The notes under the pieces were generated by a model that made no database searches, was not told where the DNA came from, and saw nothing but the letters and a program-made list of their open reading frames with translations. This document shows positions 15,626 through 23,282 of a stretch of DNA of 64,000 nt, piece by piece (within the stretch, counting starts at the first letter, position 1; each line of letters begins with the position of its first letter). The stretch lies in contig NZ_VIVK01000001.1 in NCBI RefSeq assembly GCF_007828865.1, positions 5,270,001 to 5,334,000 of the forward strand. Reading direction: 5' to 3'. The DNA comes from Kribbella amoyensis. Lineage in GTDB: Bacteria; Actinomycetota; Actinomycetes; Propionibacteriales; Kribbellaceae. A program made the translations under genes and the position numbers.

Positions 15626-16198
15626 ATGTCCGAGGTCGTCTTGTTCCACCACGCCCAGGGCCTGACCCCCGGTGTCGTCGCCATCGCGGACGAGTTGCGC
15701 CGCGCGGGACACACCGTGCACACGCCCGACTCGTACGACGGGCGGACCTTCGAGACCCTCGAGGAGGGCATCGGGTACGCCAAGGAGGTCGGCTTCGGCA
15801 CGATCGGCGAACGCGCGCTCGCCGCCGCGAAGGGCCTGCCCGAGGAGCTGGTGTACATCGGGATCTCGCTCGGCGTGATGCCCGCGCAGCAGTTGGCCCA
15901 GACCCGGCCCGGCGCCCGGAGCGCGGTGCTGCTGGAGGCGTGCGTCCCGCCGGCGGAGTTCGGTTCCGGCTGGCCCGAGGGCGTCCCGGTCCAGGTGCAC
16001 GGGATGGACGCGGACCCGTTCTTCGCCGGCGAGGGCGACATCGACGCGGCCCGGGAACTGGTCAAGGAGGCCGCCGACGGGGAGCTCTTCGTGTACCCGG
16101 GGGACCGGCACCTCTTCGTGGACAGCTCGCTCTCGACGTACGACGCGGAGGCCGCCACCCTGGCCGTCCGGCGCATCGTGGACTTCCTGTCCCGCTAG
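15626..16198 (+). CDS. Dienelactone hydrolase-like alpha/beta hydrolase
   Basis: This 190-residue protein starts with VVLFHHAQGLTPGV, typical of a small dienelactone hydrolase family. The nucleophile position (GISLG, S81) is Ser instead of the Cys of classical dienelactone hydrolases. The acid is probably D128 or D130 (GMDADPFF) and the base H152 (DRHLFVD). It should hydrolyse a small ester or lactone; the substrate is unknown. The ATG at 15626 is placed by AGGAG eight bases upstream. Dense inverted repeats over its promoter suggest tight, inducible control. Confidence 0.82.
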   Translation: MSEVVLFHHAQGLTPGVVAIADELRRAGHTVHTPDSYDGRTFETLEEGIGYAKEVGFGTIGERALAAAKGLPEELVYIGISLGVMPAQQLAQTRPGARSAVLLEACVPPAEFGSGWPEGVPVQVHGMDADPFFAGEGDIDAARELVKEAADGELFVYPGDRHLFVDSSLSTYDAEAATLAVRRIVDFLSR

Positions 16199-16202
16199 CG
16201 AG

Positions 16203-16223
16203 GTGGCCTGGTCGTCCGGCCAC
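16203..16223 (+). terminator. Hairpin after the dienelactone-hydrolase-like gene
   Basis: GTGGCC-T-GG pairs with CC-GGCCAC around a four-base loop with one bulged T, starting four bases after the stop. Confidence 0.5.
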
Positions 16224-16336
16224 AGATCTGTCGGGCCCTGTCGCCGAGGTCGGTATCACGACAGGTGCAGGACAGCGGTGACAGCGAGTCTGTGCGGAGG
16301 TGAGACAGCCCAAGCAGTTCGAGAATCGGGAGTGAG

Positions 16337-16702
16337 ATGCGAAAGTACGTGCGGCTTGCCGCCTCCTTTGTGGGGGCGGTGGGAGCGTCAGCCGCAGTGC
16401 TGACACCGATCAACGCGACGGCCGGGGTGACGGCCTATGACTGCCCGGCCGACGCGCTCGGTTGCCTGTACGACTACGCCAACGGCACCGGCGACCGCTA
16501 CGTGGTTCGGTCGTACGGCGAGTACGACCTTCCGTACGGCTGGAAGGACAGGGTCAGCTCCGTGGTCAGTCTGAAGGGCAACCTCACGCTCTGGAACTGG
16601 AATGCGACGTATCGGAGATACGACAGGATCTATTACCTGGGCCGCTGGGACTACCCGGGCGCCGTCAACACGGCCGACCGCATCCGGGTTCTTCGCTACT
16701 AG
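16337..16702 (+). CDS. Small secreted protein, peptidase inhibitor I36/crystallin-like
   Basis: This 121-residue protein has a Sec signal peptide (MRKYVR, then a hydrophobic stretch to about residue 29, Ala-rich end). The mature part is rich in Tyr, Trp and Gly, with YDCPADALGCLYDYANGTG and a repeated aromatic pattern ending in NTADRIRVLRY. This is the look of the actinobacterial beta/gamma-crystallin or I36 inhibitor group. Two Cys could form a disulfide. GGGAGTGAG before the ATG is a clear ribosome binding site. The target is unknown. Confidence 0.72.
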   Translation: MRKYVRLAASFVGAVGASAAVLTPINATAGVTAYDCPADALGCLYDYANGTGDRYVVRSYGEYDLPYGWKDRVSSVVSLKGNLTLWNWNATYRRYDRIYYLGRWDYPGAVNTADRIRVLRY

Positions 16703-16829
16703 TGCCTCTTGCTGGTCCATCCCCTCCTGCTCCTTGGCCGGATCCGATCGGCGCGGGGGTTTCGCGGTCCGGTGCACAGGGCGTAGGTTTCGTACCCCGG
16801 GTCAGACAGCGGCCCACACCCTTTGCGCA

Positions 16830-16851
16830 CGTCGTCACTCGCCTGACGACG
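16830..16851 (+). promoter_or_regulatory. Perfect 8-bp inverted repeat before the AraC gene
   Basis: CGTCGTCA and TGACGACG are separated by six bases and end 25 bases before the AraC start. It could be an operator or a leader hairpin; the choice is open. Confidence 0.4.
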
Positions 16852-16876
16852 CTGCTTGCCGTGGAGTGGGGGCGGG

Positions 16877-17854
16877 ATGGACGCCATCCTTTTCGAGAGC
16901 GACGATCTCGACCGGACCGAGGAGTTCCTGAGCGCTGCGTACACGAAGGTCCGGATCGGCAGCGACGCGGCCGACAGCCCGACCCGGATCCGCAGGGAGC
17001 AGCTGGGGCCGGTCACGGTCGATTCGGTGGACATCGGGTTCGAGCTCAGCTACGTGGCCGCGCCGATGACCAAGGTCTGTCTGTGCGGAGTGGAGTCCGG
17101 CACCATCCGGGACCACGCCACCGACGGGTGGACGGACTCCTTCGGGCCGGGGGACATGGTGTCCCTCGTCCCGCCGGAGCGTCCGTACTCCGGGCGCGTC
17201 GACAACGCCCGGTACTCGATCGTGCTGTTCGACCCTGAGCTGCTCGACCGGGTCGCGGAGCCGGCCGGGGACGGCGCCGGCGCAGCGATCCAGCTGCTCG
17301 GCCATCGCCCGGTCTCGGCCGCCGCCGGGCGGCAGTTGCGGAGCACGATCCGGTTCGTCAGCGAGCAGATCCTCGACCAGCCGGAGATCCGGACCGAGCC
17401 GCTGATCGTGTCGAACGCTGCCCAGTTGCTGGCCGCGAGCGTGCTCACCGCGTTCGGGAGTACCGCGGCCACGGAGCCGACGATCGAGGACCGGCACGAC
17501 GCGCGTCCCGCGACGCTGCGCCGTGCCATCGCGTTCCTGGAGGAGAACCCGCGGCGTGACATCGCGGCGACCGACATCGCCGACGCGGCCGGGGTGACGT
17601 TGCGGGCGGTCCAGATCGCGTTCCGGCGGCACCTCGACACGACGCCGATGGGGTACCTGCGCCGGCTCCGACTGGCCGAGGCGCACCGCGAGCTCGTCGC
17701 GGCCGACCCCGGCGCCGAGACCGTCGCCGGGATCGGGGCGCGCTGGGGCTTCTGCCACGCCGGCCGCTTCGCCGCGGAGTACCGCTCGGCGTACGGCCGC
17801 CAGCCGAGCGCCTCCCTCAGCGGCGAGACCAGCCGCCGCCCCGCGAGAGCGTGA
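16877..17854 (+). CDS. AraC-family transcription regulator
   Basis: This is a 325-residue protein. The N-terminal part (about 1-170) is the AraC-binding-like sensor domain, with a PGDMVSLVPPERPYSG cupin-type segment. The C-terminal 105 residues hold two helix-turn-helix units (DIAATDIADAAGVTLRAVQ and the RWGFCHAGRFAAEYR helix), followed by YRSAYGRQPS, the end of the AraC signature. It presumably controls a nearby or unlinked operon. The inverted repeat before its start may be its own site. The ATG at 16877 follows a purine-rich GTGGAGTGGGGGCGGG stretch. Confidence 0.88.
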   Translation: MDAILFESDDLDRTEEFLSAAYTKVRIGSDAADSPTRIRREQLGPVTVDSVDIGFELSYVAAPMTKVCLCGVESGTIRDHATDGWTDSFGPGDMVSLVPPERPYSGRVDNARYSIVLFDPELLDRVAEPAGDGAGAAIQLLGHRPVSAAAGRQLRSTIRFVSEQILDQPEIRTEPLIVSNAAQLLAASVLTAFGSTAATEPTIEDRHDARPATLRRAIAFLEENPRRDIAATDIADAAGVTLRAVQIAFRRHLDTTPMGYLRRLRLAEAHRELVAADPGAETVAGIGARWGFCHAGRFAAEYRSAYGRQPSASLSGETSRRPARA

Positions 17855-17907
17855 GACGGCCGGTCCCCGCAGCAGAGTAGGCCGCGGTGGGGAAGTGAGA
17901 CGGTCGG
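17851..17907. repeat. Imperfect 13-bp direct repeat between convergent genes
   Basis: GTGAGACGGCCGG at 17851-17863 (over the AraC stop) recurs as GTGAGACGGTCGG at 17895-17907. CCCCGC and GCGG(T)GGGG in between could form a weak hairpin. Function unknown. Confidence 0.35.
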
Positions 17908-17920
17908 CCCTCGGTCGAGC

Positions 17921-18592
17921 TCAGCCCTTGCGGTGGTGAGGCGAGAGCATGTCCTCGAGCTGCTCCTCGGTCTCGTCCGCCGCGACGAACAGCAGCTCGT
18001 CGTTGAGCTCGAGGGTTCCTTCCGGGTCCGGGCGCAGGACGCGGCCTTCGCGGATGATGGTGACCAGCGCGGTGTCGGTCGGCCAGTCGACGTCGCCGAC
18101 CCGGCGGCCGATCATCGGCGAGTCCTCCGGCAGGGTCAGCTCGACCAGGTTCGCGTCACCCTGGCGGAAGGTGAACAGCCGGACCAGGTCGCCGACCGAG
18201 ACGGCCTCCTCGACCAGTGCCGACATGATCCGCGGCGTGGACACCGAGACGTCCACACCCCAGGCCTCGTTGAACATCCACTCGTTCCGCGGGTGGTTGA
18301 CCCGGGCAACGGTCCGGGGGACGCCGAACTCGGTCTTGGCCAGCAGCGAGACGACCAGGTTGACCTTGTCGTCCCCGGTACTCGCGATCGCGACCTGGCA
18401 ACGCTGCAACGCGGCCTCCTCCAGCGAGGACAGCTCGCAGGCGTCGGCGAGCAGCCACTCGGCCCGCGGAACCGACTCGGCCTTGATCGCGCGCGGGTCC
18501 TTGTCGATCAGCAGGACCTCGTGGCCGTTCTCCAGCAGTTCCCCGGCGATGGACCGGCCGACGTTCCCCGCGCCGGCGATGGCGACCCGCAT
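17921..18592 (-). CDS. ceoC: TrkA-type potassium uptake regulator (CeoC-like)
   Basis: This 223-residue protein has an N-terminal Rossmann (TrkA-N/RCK) domain starting MRVAIAGAGNVGRSIA, with Asp at the end of strand 2 (LIDKD) for NAD(H) binding. A C-terminal TrkA-C domain lies at about 140-220. Such proteins gate K+ channels or Trk transporters in response to nucleotides. It starts at ATG 18592, overlapping the ceoB stop by one base (TGATG); a GTG one codon earlier is possible. The pair resembles Rv2692/Rv2691. No Trk membrane subunit is adjacent. Confidence 0.92.
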   Translation of the reverse strand: MRVAIAGAGNVGRSIAGELLENGHEVLLIDKDPRAIKAESVPRAEWLLADACELSSLEEAALQRCQVAIASTGDDKVNLVVSLLAKTEFGVPRTVARVNHPRNEWMFNEAWGVDVSVSTPRIMSALVEEAVSVGDLVRLFTFRQGDANLVELTLPEDSPMIGRRVGDVDWPTDTALVTIIREGRVLRPDPEGTLELNDELLFVAADETEEQLEDMLSPHHRKG

Positions 18593-19254
18593 CACAGCTC
18601 CTCAGGCTCGGCGCCGAGCTGGGACTCGATCGCCCCGGCCTCGCGCTCCAGCATCACCACGTGCACCAGGTCACCCTCCTGGATGACGGTGTCGGACTTC
18701 GGCAGCAGACCCTCGCCGAGCCGGGTCAGGAACGCGACCCGGGCCCCGGTGGCCTTCTCGATGTCGAACGCGGCGCGACCGACCCAGCCGGAGTGCACGT
18801 GCACCTCGGCCAGCCGGACGGTGCCGGACGGATCCCGCCACTCCGGCTCCGAACCACTGGGCAGCAGCCGGCGGACCATCTGGTCGACGGTCCACTTCAC
18901 CGTGCCGACGGTCGGGATGCCGAGCCGCTGGTACACCTCGGCGCGGCCCGGGTCGTAGATCCGGGCGACCACGTTCTCGACGCCGAACGTCTCCCGGGCC
19001 ACCCGGGCGGCCAGGATGTTCGAGTTGTCGCCGTTGGAGACCGCGGCGAACGCCTCGGCCTGCTCGATCCCGGCCTCGATCAGGATCTCCCGGTCGAATC
19101 CCATCCCGGTGATGGTCCGGCCGGCGAAGTTCGGGCTGAGCCGGCGGAAGGAGTCCGCGGACTGGTCGATGATCGCGACCGTGTGGCCGCGTTTCTCGAG
19201 CGTTCGGGCCAGCGTCGATCCGACGCGTCCGCAGCCCATGATGACGACGTGCAC
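18592..19254 (-). CDS. ceoB: TrkA-type potassium uptake regulator (CeoB-like)
   Basis: This 220-residue protein has a Rossmann core (VHVVIMGCGRVGSTLA, NAD-binding Asp in IIDQS) and a C-terminal TrkA-C domain. It presumably forms a hetero- or homomeric gating ring with the following ceoC product. The frame is open to 19326, but GTG 19254 is chosen because AAGGAG lies ten bases upstream and homology begins there. It is divergent from the APC permease gene, with 145 bases between the starts. Confidence 0.92.
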   Translation of the reverse strand: MHVVIMGCGRVGSTLARTLEKRGHTVAIIDQSADSFRRLSPNFAGRTITGMGFDREILIEAGIEQAEAFAAVSNGDNSNILAARVARETFGVENVVARIYDPGRAEVYQRLGIPTVGTVKWTVDQMVRRLLPSGSEPEWRDPSGTVRLAEVHVHSGWVGRAAFDIEKATGARVAFLTRLGEGLLPKSDTVIQEGDLVHVVMLEREAGAIESQLGAEPEEL

Positions 19255-19386
19255 TTCGTGATCACTCCTTGCCCCCGGGGCGGGGCCGCTGGTCGAATCG
19301 GCGGAGTAGACGCTACACCGGACCACAGGTCGCGTGTGGACTCACCCGCCCTGGCGGGCAAGTGCCACAGACGACCTCGCTGGCTC

Positions 19387-19392
19387 TAACAT
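19387..19392 (+). promoter_or_regulatory. -10 element, probable leaderless promoter of the APC permease
   Basis: TAACAT, seven bases before the GTG at 19400. No Shine-Dalgarno is present. Confidence 0.45.
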
Positions 19393-19399
19393 CACCGGT

Positions 19400-21430
19400 G
19401 TGACTCCCGCTCTCGGCGATATCGGCAAACGACTGCTGCTCGGCCGCAAACTGCGTAGCACCCAGCTGGGTGAGACGCTGCTGCCGAAGCGCGTCGCGCT
19501 GCCCGTGTTCGCCAGTGACGCACTGTCGTCGGTCGCGTACGCTCCGGACGAGATCTTCCTGACGCTGTCGCTGGCGGGACTCACCGCGCTCACCTTCTCC
19601 TGGAAGGTGGCGATCGTCGTCGCCCTGGTCCTGCTGGTCGTGGTCGCCTCGTACCGGCAGAACGTGCACGCGTACCCCTCCGGTGGCGGCGACTACGAGG
19701 TGGCCAACGTCAACCTCGGGCCGACCGCGGGGCTGACCGTGGCCAGCGCGCTGATGGTCGACTACGTACTCACCGTGGCCGTGTCGATCTCTTCGGCCGC
19801 CCAGTACGCCGCGTCCGCGATCCCCGCGCTGGAGGGGCACCAGGCGACCGCTGCCGTGATCGCGGTGCTGTTCCTCGCCACGATGAACCTGCGCGGTGTC
19901 CGCGAGTCCGGGACGGCGTTCGCGATCCCGACGTACGTGTTCATGGTGACGATCCTGGGGATGGCGGCCTGGGGCTTCGGGCGGCTGCTGTTCGGGAACC
20001 TGCCGATGGCCCAGACCGCGAACTTCGACATCGCCCCCGAGGACCCGTACCTGCACGGCGCCAGTGGCCTCGCGATGGCGTTCCTGGTGCTGCGGGCCTT
20101 CTCGTCCGGCTGCGCGGCGCTGACCGGGGTCGAGGCGATCAGCAACGGCGTCCCGGCGTTCAAGAAGCCGAAGAGCAAGAACGCCGCGACCACACTGCTG
20201 CTGCTCGGCTGTATCTCGATCGCGATGGTGATCAGCGTGGTCACGCTGGCCAACGTGATGAAGGTCCGGTTCGCCGAGGACCCGGCCAACCAGCTGCTCC
20301 GCGACGGTGTCCCGGTCGGCCCCGGGTACCACCAGGACCCGGTGATCGGCCAGCTGGCGAAGGGGATCTTCGACCACTTCTCGCCCGGCTTCTACCTGGT
20401 CGCCGCGGCCACCGGCGTGATCCTGGTGCTGGCCGCGAACACCGCCTTCAACGGCTTCCCGGTGCTCGGCTCGATCCTGGCCCGGGACGGGTACCTGCCG
20501 CGGCAGCTGCACACCCGGGGCGACCGGCTCGCGTTCAGCAACGGCATCATCATCCTGGCCGCGTTCGCGATCTTCCTGATCGTGGTGTTCGACGCCGAGG
20601 TGACCCGGCTGATCCAGCTGTACATCGTCGGGGTGTTCGTCTCGTTCACGATCAGCCAGATCGGCATGGTCCGGCACTGGACCCGGCTGCTGCGGACCGA
20701 GACCGACCAGGCCCGGCGGCACCAGATGGTCCGGTCCCGGGTGATCAACGCGATCGGCCTGACCATGACCGGCGTGGTGCTGGTGATCGTGCTGATCACC
20801 AAGTTCACCCACGGCGCGTACATCGCGATCATCTCGATGGCCGTTCTGTTCGTGTTGATGAAGGGCGTCAAGCGGCACTACGACGCGGTCGGCCGGCAGA
20901 CCGCCGTCGAGGGCGACGAGCAGCTGATGCTGCCGTCGCGGGTGCACTCGATCGTGCTGGTGTCCAAGCTGCACAAGCCGACGCTGCGGGCGCTGGCGTT
21001 CGCGAAGGCGGCCCGGCCGTACACGCTGGAGGCCGTCACCGTCGACGTCGACCGGGACGAGTCGGAGGCGCTGCAGGCCGACTGGGAGCGGCACGAGATC
21101 CCGGTCCCGCTGAAGCGGCTGGCCTCGCCGTACCGGGAGATCACCCGGCCGATCCTGCAGTACGTCCGCGACATCCGACGGCAGTCGCCGCGGGACGTGG
21201 TGATGGTCTACATCCCCGAGTACGTGGTCGGTCACTGGTGGGAGCACATCCTGCACAACCAGAGCGCGCTGCGGCTCAAGGGGCGGCTCTTGTTCACACC
21301 TGGTGTCATGGTTACGTCCGTTCCGTACCAGCTGATCTCGTCGCAGGCGGCTGAGGAGCGGCAGGACCGGGTGGAGAGGGTCGCCGGGCAGGTACGCCGC
21401 GGCGCCCGTAAGACGTCAGGAGATCGGTGA
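19400..21430 (+). CDS. APC-family permease (KUP/amino acid type)
   Basis: This 676-residue protein is of the Rv2690c type. It has an N-terminal cytoplasmic start with KRVALPVFASDALSSVAYAPDEI, about 12 hydrophobic helices to residue 480, and a C-terminal cytoplasmic domain of about 190 residues (EQLMLPSRVHSIVLVSKLHKPTL) resembling a universal-stress/USP-like fold. The substrate is probably an amino acid or K+. Being divergent from the two TrkA-type regulators favours a K+ link, but this is inference. The GTG at 19400 is set by the TAACAT element. The stop overlaps the next start (GTGA). Confidence 0.88.
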   Translation: MTPALGDIGKRLLLGRKLRSTQLGETLLPKRVALPVFASDALSSVAYAPDEIFLTLSLAGLTALTFSWKVAIVVALVLLVVVASYRQNVHAYPSGGGDYEVANVNLGPTAGLTVASALMVDYVLTVAVSISSAAQYAASAIPALEGHQATAAVIAVLFLATMNLRGVRESGTAFAIPTYVFMVTILGMAAWGFGRLLFGNLPMAQTANFDIAPEDPYLHGASGLAMAFLVLRAFSSGCAALTGVEAISNGVPAFKKPKSKNAATTLLLLGCISIAMVISVVTLANVMKVRFAEDPANQLLRDGVPVGPGYHQDPVIGQLAKGIFDHFSPGFYLVAAATGVILVLAANTAFNGFPVLGSILARDGYLPRQLHTRGDRLAFSNGIIILAAFAIFLIVVFDAEVTRLIQLYIVGVFVSFTISQIGMVRHWTRLLRTETDQARRHQMVRSRVINAIGLTMTGVVLVIVLITKFTHGAYIAIISMAVLFVLMKGVKRHYDAVGRQTAVEGDEQLMLPSRVHSIVLVSKLHKPTLRALAFAKAARPYTLEAVTVDVDRDESEALQADWERHEIPVPLKRLASPYREITRPILQYVRDIRRQSPRDVVMVYIPEYVVGHWWEHILHNQSALRLKGRLLFTPGVMVTSVPYQLISSQAAEERQDRVERVAGQVRRGARKTSGDR

Positions 21431-22602
21431 CGGAAGAACACGACGTCGGTGCGGTACTGGAGCTCGAGGTCGGGCCGGTGGCGCACGGCGGGCACTGTGT
21501 CGCGCGGTACGAGGGACAGGTCGTCTTCGTCCGGCACGCGCTGCCGGGAGAGACCGTCCGCGCCCGCGTGACGGAGCGGACCGCGAAGTACCTGCGGGCC
21601 GACGCGGTGGACGTCCTGGTGGCGTCGCCGCAACGGATCGAGCCGCCCTGCCCGTACGCCGGGCCGGGGCTGTGCGGGGGCTGCGACTTCCAGCACGCGA
21701 ACATCGTCGAGCAGCGCCGGCTGAAGGCGACCGTGGTCTCGGACACGCTGCGCCGGATCGGCGGGATCGAGCGGACCGTGGTGATGGAGTCACCCGGTGA
21801 CGACGGCCTCGGCTGGCGGACCCGGATGCGGTACGCCGTGGCCGACGGCAAGCCCGGCATGTACGCGCACCGCTCGCACGACCTGATCCCGATCGACCGG
21901 TGCCTGATCGCGCACCCGGACACGCCGCCCGTCCTCGGACAGCGCTGGCCGGGGACGTCGTCGGTCCAGGCGGTGGTGTCGTCGGAGGGCAAGACCGCGA
22001 TCCTCACCGACGAGGACCACTCCGGCCGGGTCGTCGAGGTGGTCCGGGACCGCCGGTTCCGGGTCGAGGCGGGCGGCTTCTGGCAGGTCCACCCGGCCGC
22101 CGCGACCACCCTCGTGGACGCCGTCATGGCCGGGCTGGAACCGGCCGAGGGCGAGAACGCGCTCGACCTGTACTCCGGCGTCGGGCTGTTCGCGGCCTTC
22201 CTCGCCGAGGCGGGCTGCGCCGTGCTCGCGGTCGAGGGGGACAAGGACGCGGTCAAGAACGCCCGCCGCAACCTCCACGACCAACCTGCCGTGTCGCTCG
22301 AACAGGGCGACGTGGGGAAGGTACTGAACGTCGCCGTCGGCAAGGGGCTGGAGAAGGTGGACCTGGTCGTCCTGGACCCACCGAGGACCGGCGCCGGCAA
22401 GGATGTGGTCCGGCGGATCGCGGCACTGTCGCCCCGTCGGATCGCGTACGTCGCCTGTGATCCGGCCGCGCTGGCCCGGGACCTGAAGACGTTCGACGGG
22501 CTCGGCTACGGGATCAGCTCGCTGCGCGCGTTCGACCTGTTCGGGATGACCCATCACATCGAGTGCGTCGCCGTGCTCGAGCCCACCGACCGGAGCCGGT
22601 GA
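21427..22602 (+). CDS. TrmA/RumA-type class I SAM-dependent RNA methyltransferase
   Basis: This is a 391-residue protein. An N-terminal TRAM domain (about 5-60) is followed by the four Cys that hold an iron-sulfur cluster in RumA-type enzymes (C75, C83, C86, C159). The SAM-binding domain has ALDLYSGVGLFA and VLDPPRTGAG, and the nucleophile is C344 in YVACDPAALARDL. It should make 5-methyluridine in tRNA or rRNA. Which RNA is not decidable here. It is coupled to the permease gene by a four-base overlap, an arrangement also seen in mycobacteria (Rv2690c-Rv2689c). Confidence 0.92.
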   Translation: MTEEHDVGAVLELEVGPVAHGGHCVARYEGQVVFVRHALPGETVRARVTERTAKYLRADAVDVLVASPQRIEPPCPYAGPGLCGGCDFQHANIVEQRRLKATVVSDTLRRIGGIERTVVMESPGDDGLGWRTRMRYAVADGKPGMYAHRSHDLIPIDRCLIAHPDTPPVLGQRWPGTSSVQAVVSSEGKTAILTDEDHSGRVVEVVRDRRFRVEAGGFWQVHPAAATTLVDAVMAGLEPAEGENALDLYSGVGLFAAFLAEAGCAVLAVEGDKDAVKNARRNLHDQPAVSLEQGDVGKVLNVAVGKGLEKVDLVVLDPPRTGAGKDVVRRIAALSPRRIAYVACDPAALARDLKTFDGLGYGISSLRAFDLFGMTHHIECVAVLEPTDRSR

Positions 22603-22714
22603 AGGTAGTTCTTCCCCGCTGACGTCACAAAACGGGGCGCAGCGGAGTCGAGTGGTGAGACCAGACTCGACGACGCCGGTGACCCCGAGTGGTCACCGCG
22701 AAGGGAAGACCGTG

Positions 22715-23152
22715 ATGACTCAGATCGAACGGGACGAAGCCGAGCTCCGGCAGCAAATCGGCAGGATCGCCGACCGGATCCAGGCCAAGGATCTCGACGG
22801 CCTGCGGCAGCTCTACTCGGCCGACGTCGTGTCCTTCGACGTCGAGCCGCCGCTGCAACACGTCGGTGTGGAGGCCAAGCTGTCGAACTGGAAGAACGTC
22901 TTCACCTTCTTCGAGAAGGTGTCCTACGAGGTGCGTGACCTCACCCTCACCGTGGACGAGAAGGTTGCGTTCGGACACTGCTTCGGGCGGCTCAGCGGCA
23001 CGCTGCAGAACGGCGCGACGACGAGCGGGATGTGGGTTCGGGCCACGTTCGGCTTCCGCAAGATCGACGGAGCGTGGTCGATCGTGCACGACCAGGCGTC
23101 GGTGCCCTTCGACGTCCGGAGCGGCCGCCGTGTGACCGACCTCGAGCCCTGA
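22715..23152 (+). CDS. NTF2-fold SnoaL/DUF4440-like protein
   Basis: This 145-residue protein has an N-terminal helix pair (RDEAELRQQIGRIADRIQAK), then DLDGLRQLYSADVVSFDVEPP. Strands follow, ending in FRKIDGAWSIVHDQASVPFD, the common closing strand of SnoaL-like/ketosteroid-isomerase folds. Enzyme or ligand-binding role is unknown. The ATG at 22715 follows AAGGGAAG. It stands alone between the methyltransferase gene and the giant gene, and no terminator of quality is seen on either side. Confidence 0.8.
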   Translation: MTQIERDEAELRQQIGRIADRIQAKDLDGLRQLYSADVVSFDVEPPLQHVGVEAKLSNWKNVFTFFEKVSYEVRDLTLTVDEKVAFGHCFGRLSGTLQNGATTSGMWVRATFGFRKIDGAWSIVHDQASVPFDVRSGRRVTDLEP

Positions 23153-23282
23153 CCCCAGCCGCCCGTGCCCGAGCCTCGAACCGGTGACTGGTTAGCGGTC
23201 CGGCCGCTCGGGTACGGTTCTGGCCTGGTGATGGCCGGCTGATCGGCCGTGCGACTGCCTGGACGCTGGAGACCTGCCCCTC

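Noticed and set aside
19313..21256. 647-codon minus-strand frame opposite the APC permease
   Set aside because: Gln/His/Arg/Asp-rich mirror of a hydrophobic membrane protein; no motif.
22614..22637. TGACGTCA palindrome and CCCCG/CGGGG hairpin after the RNA methyltransferase gene
   Set aside because: The stem is only five base pairs with a 14-base loop, and the palindrome is short enough to be chance in this composition.
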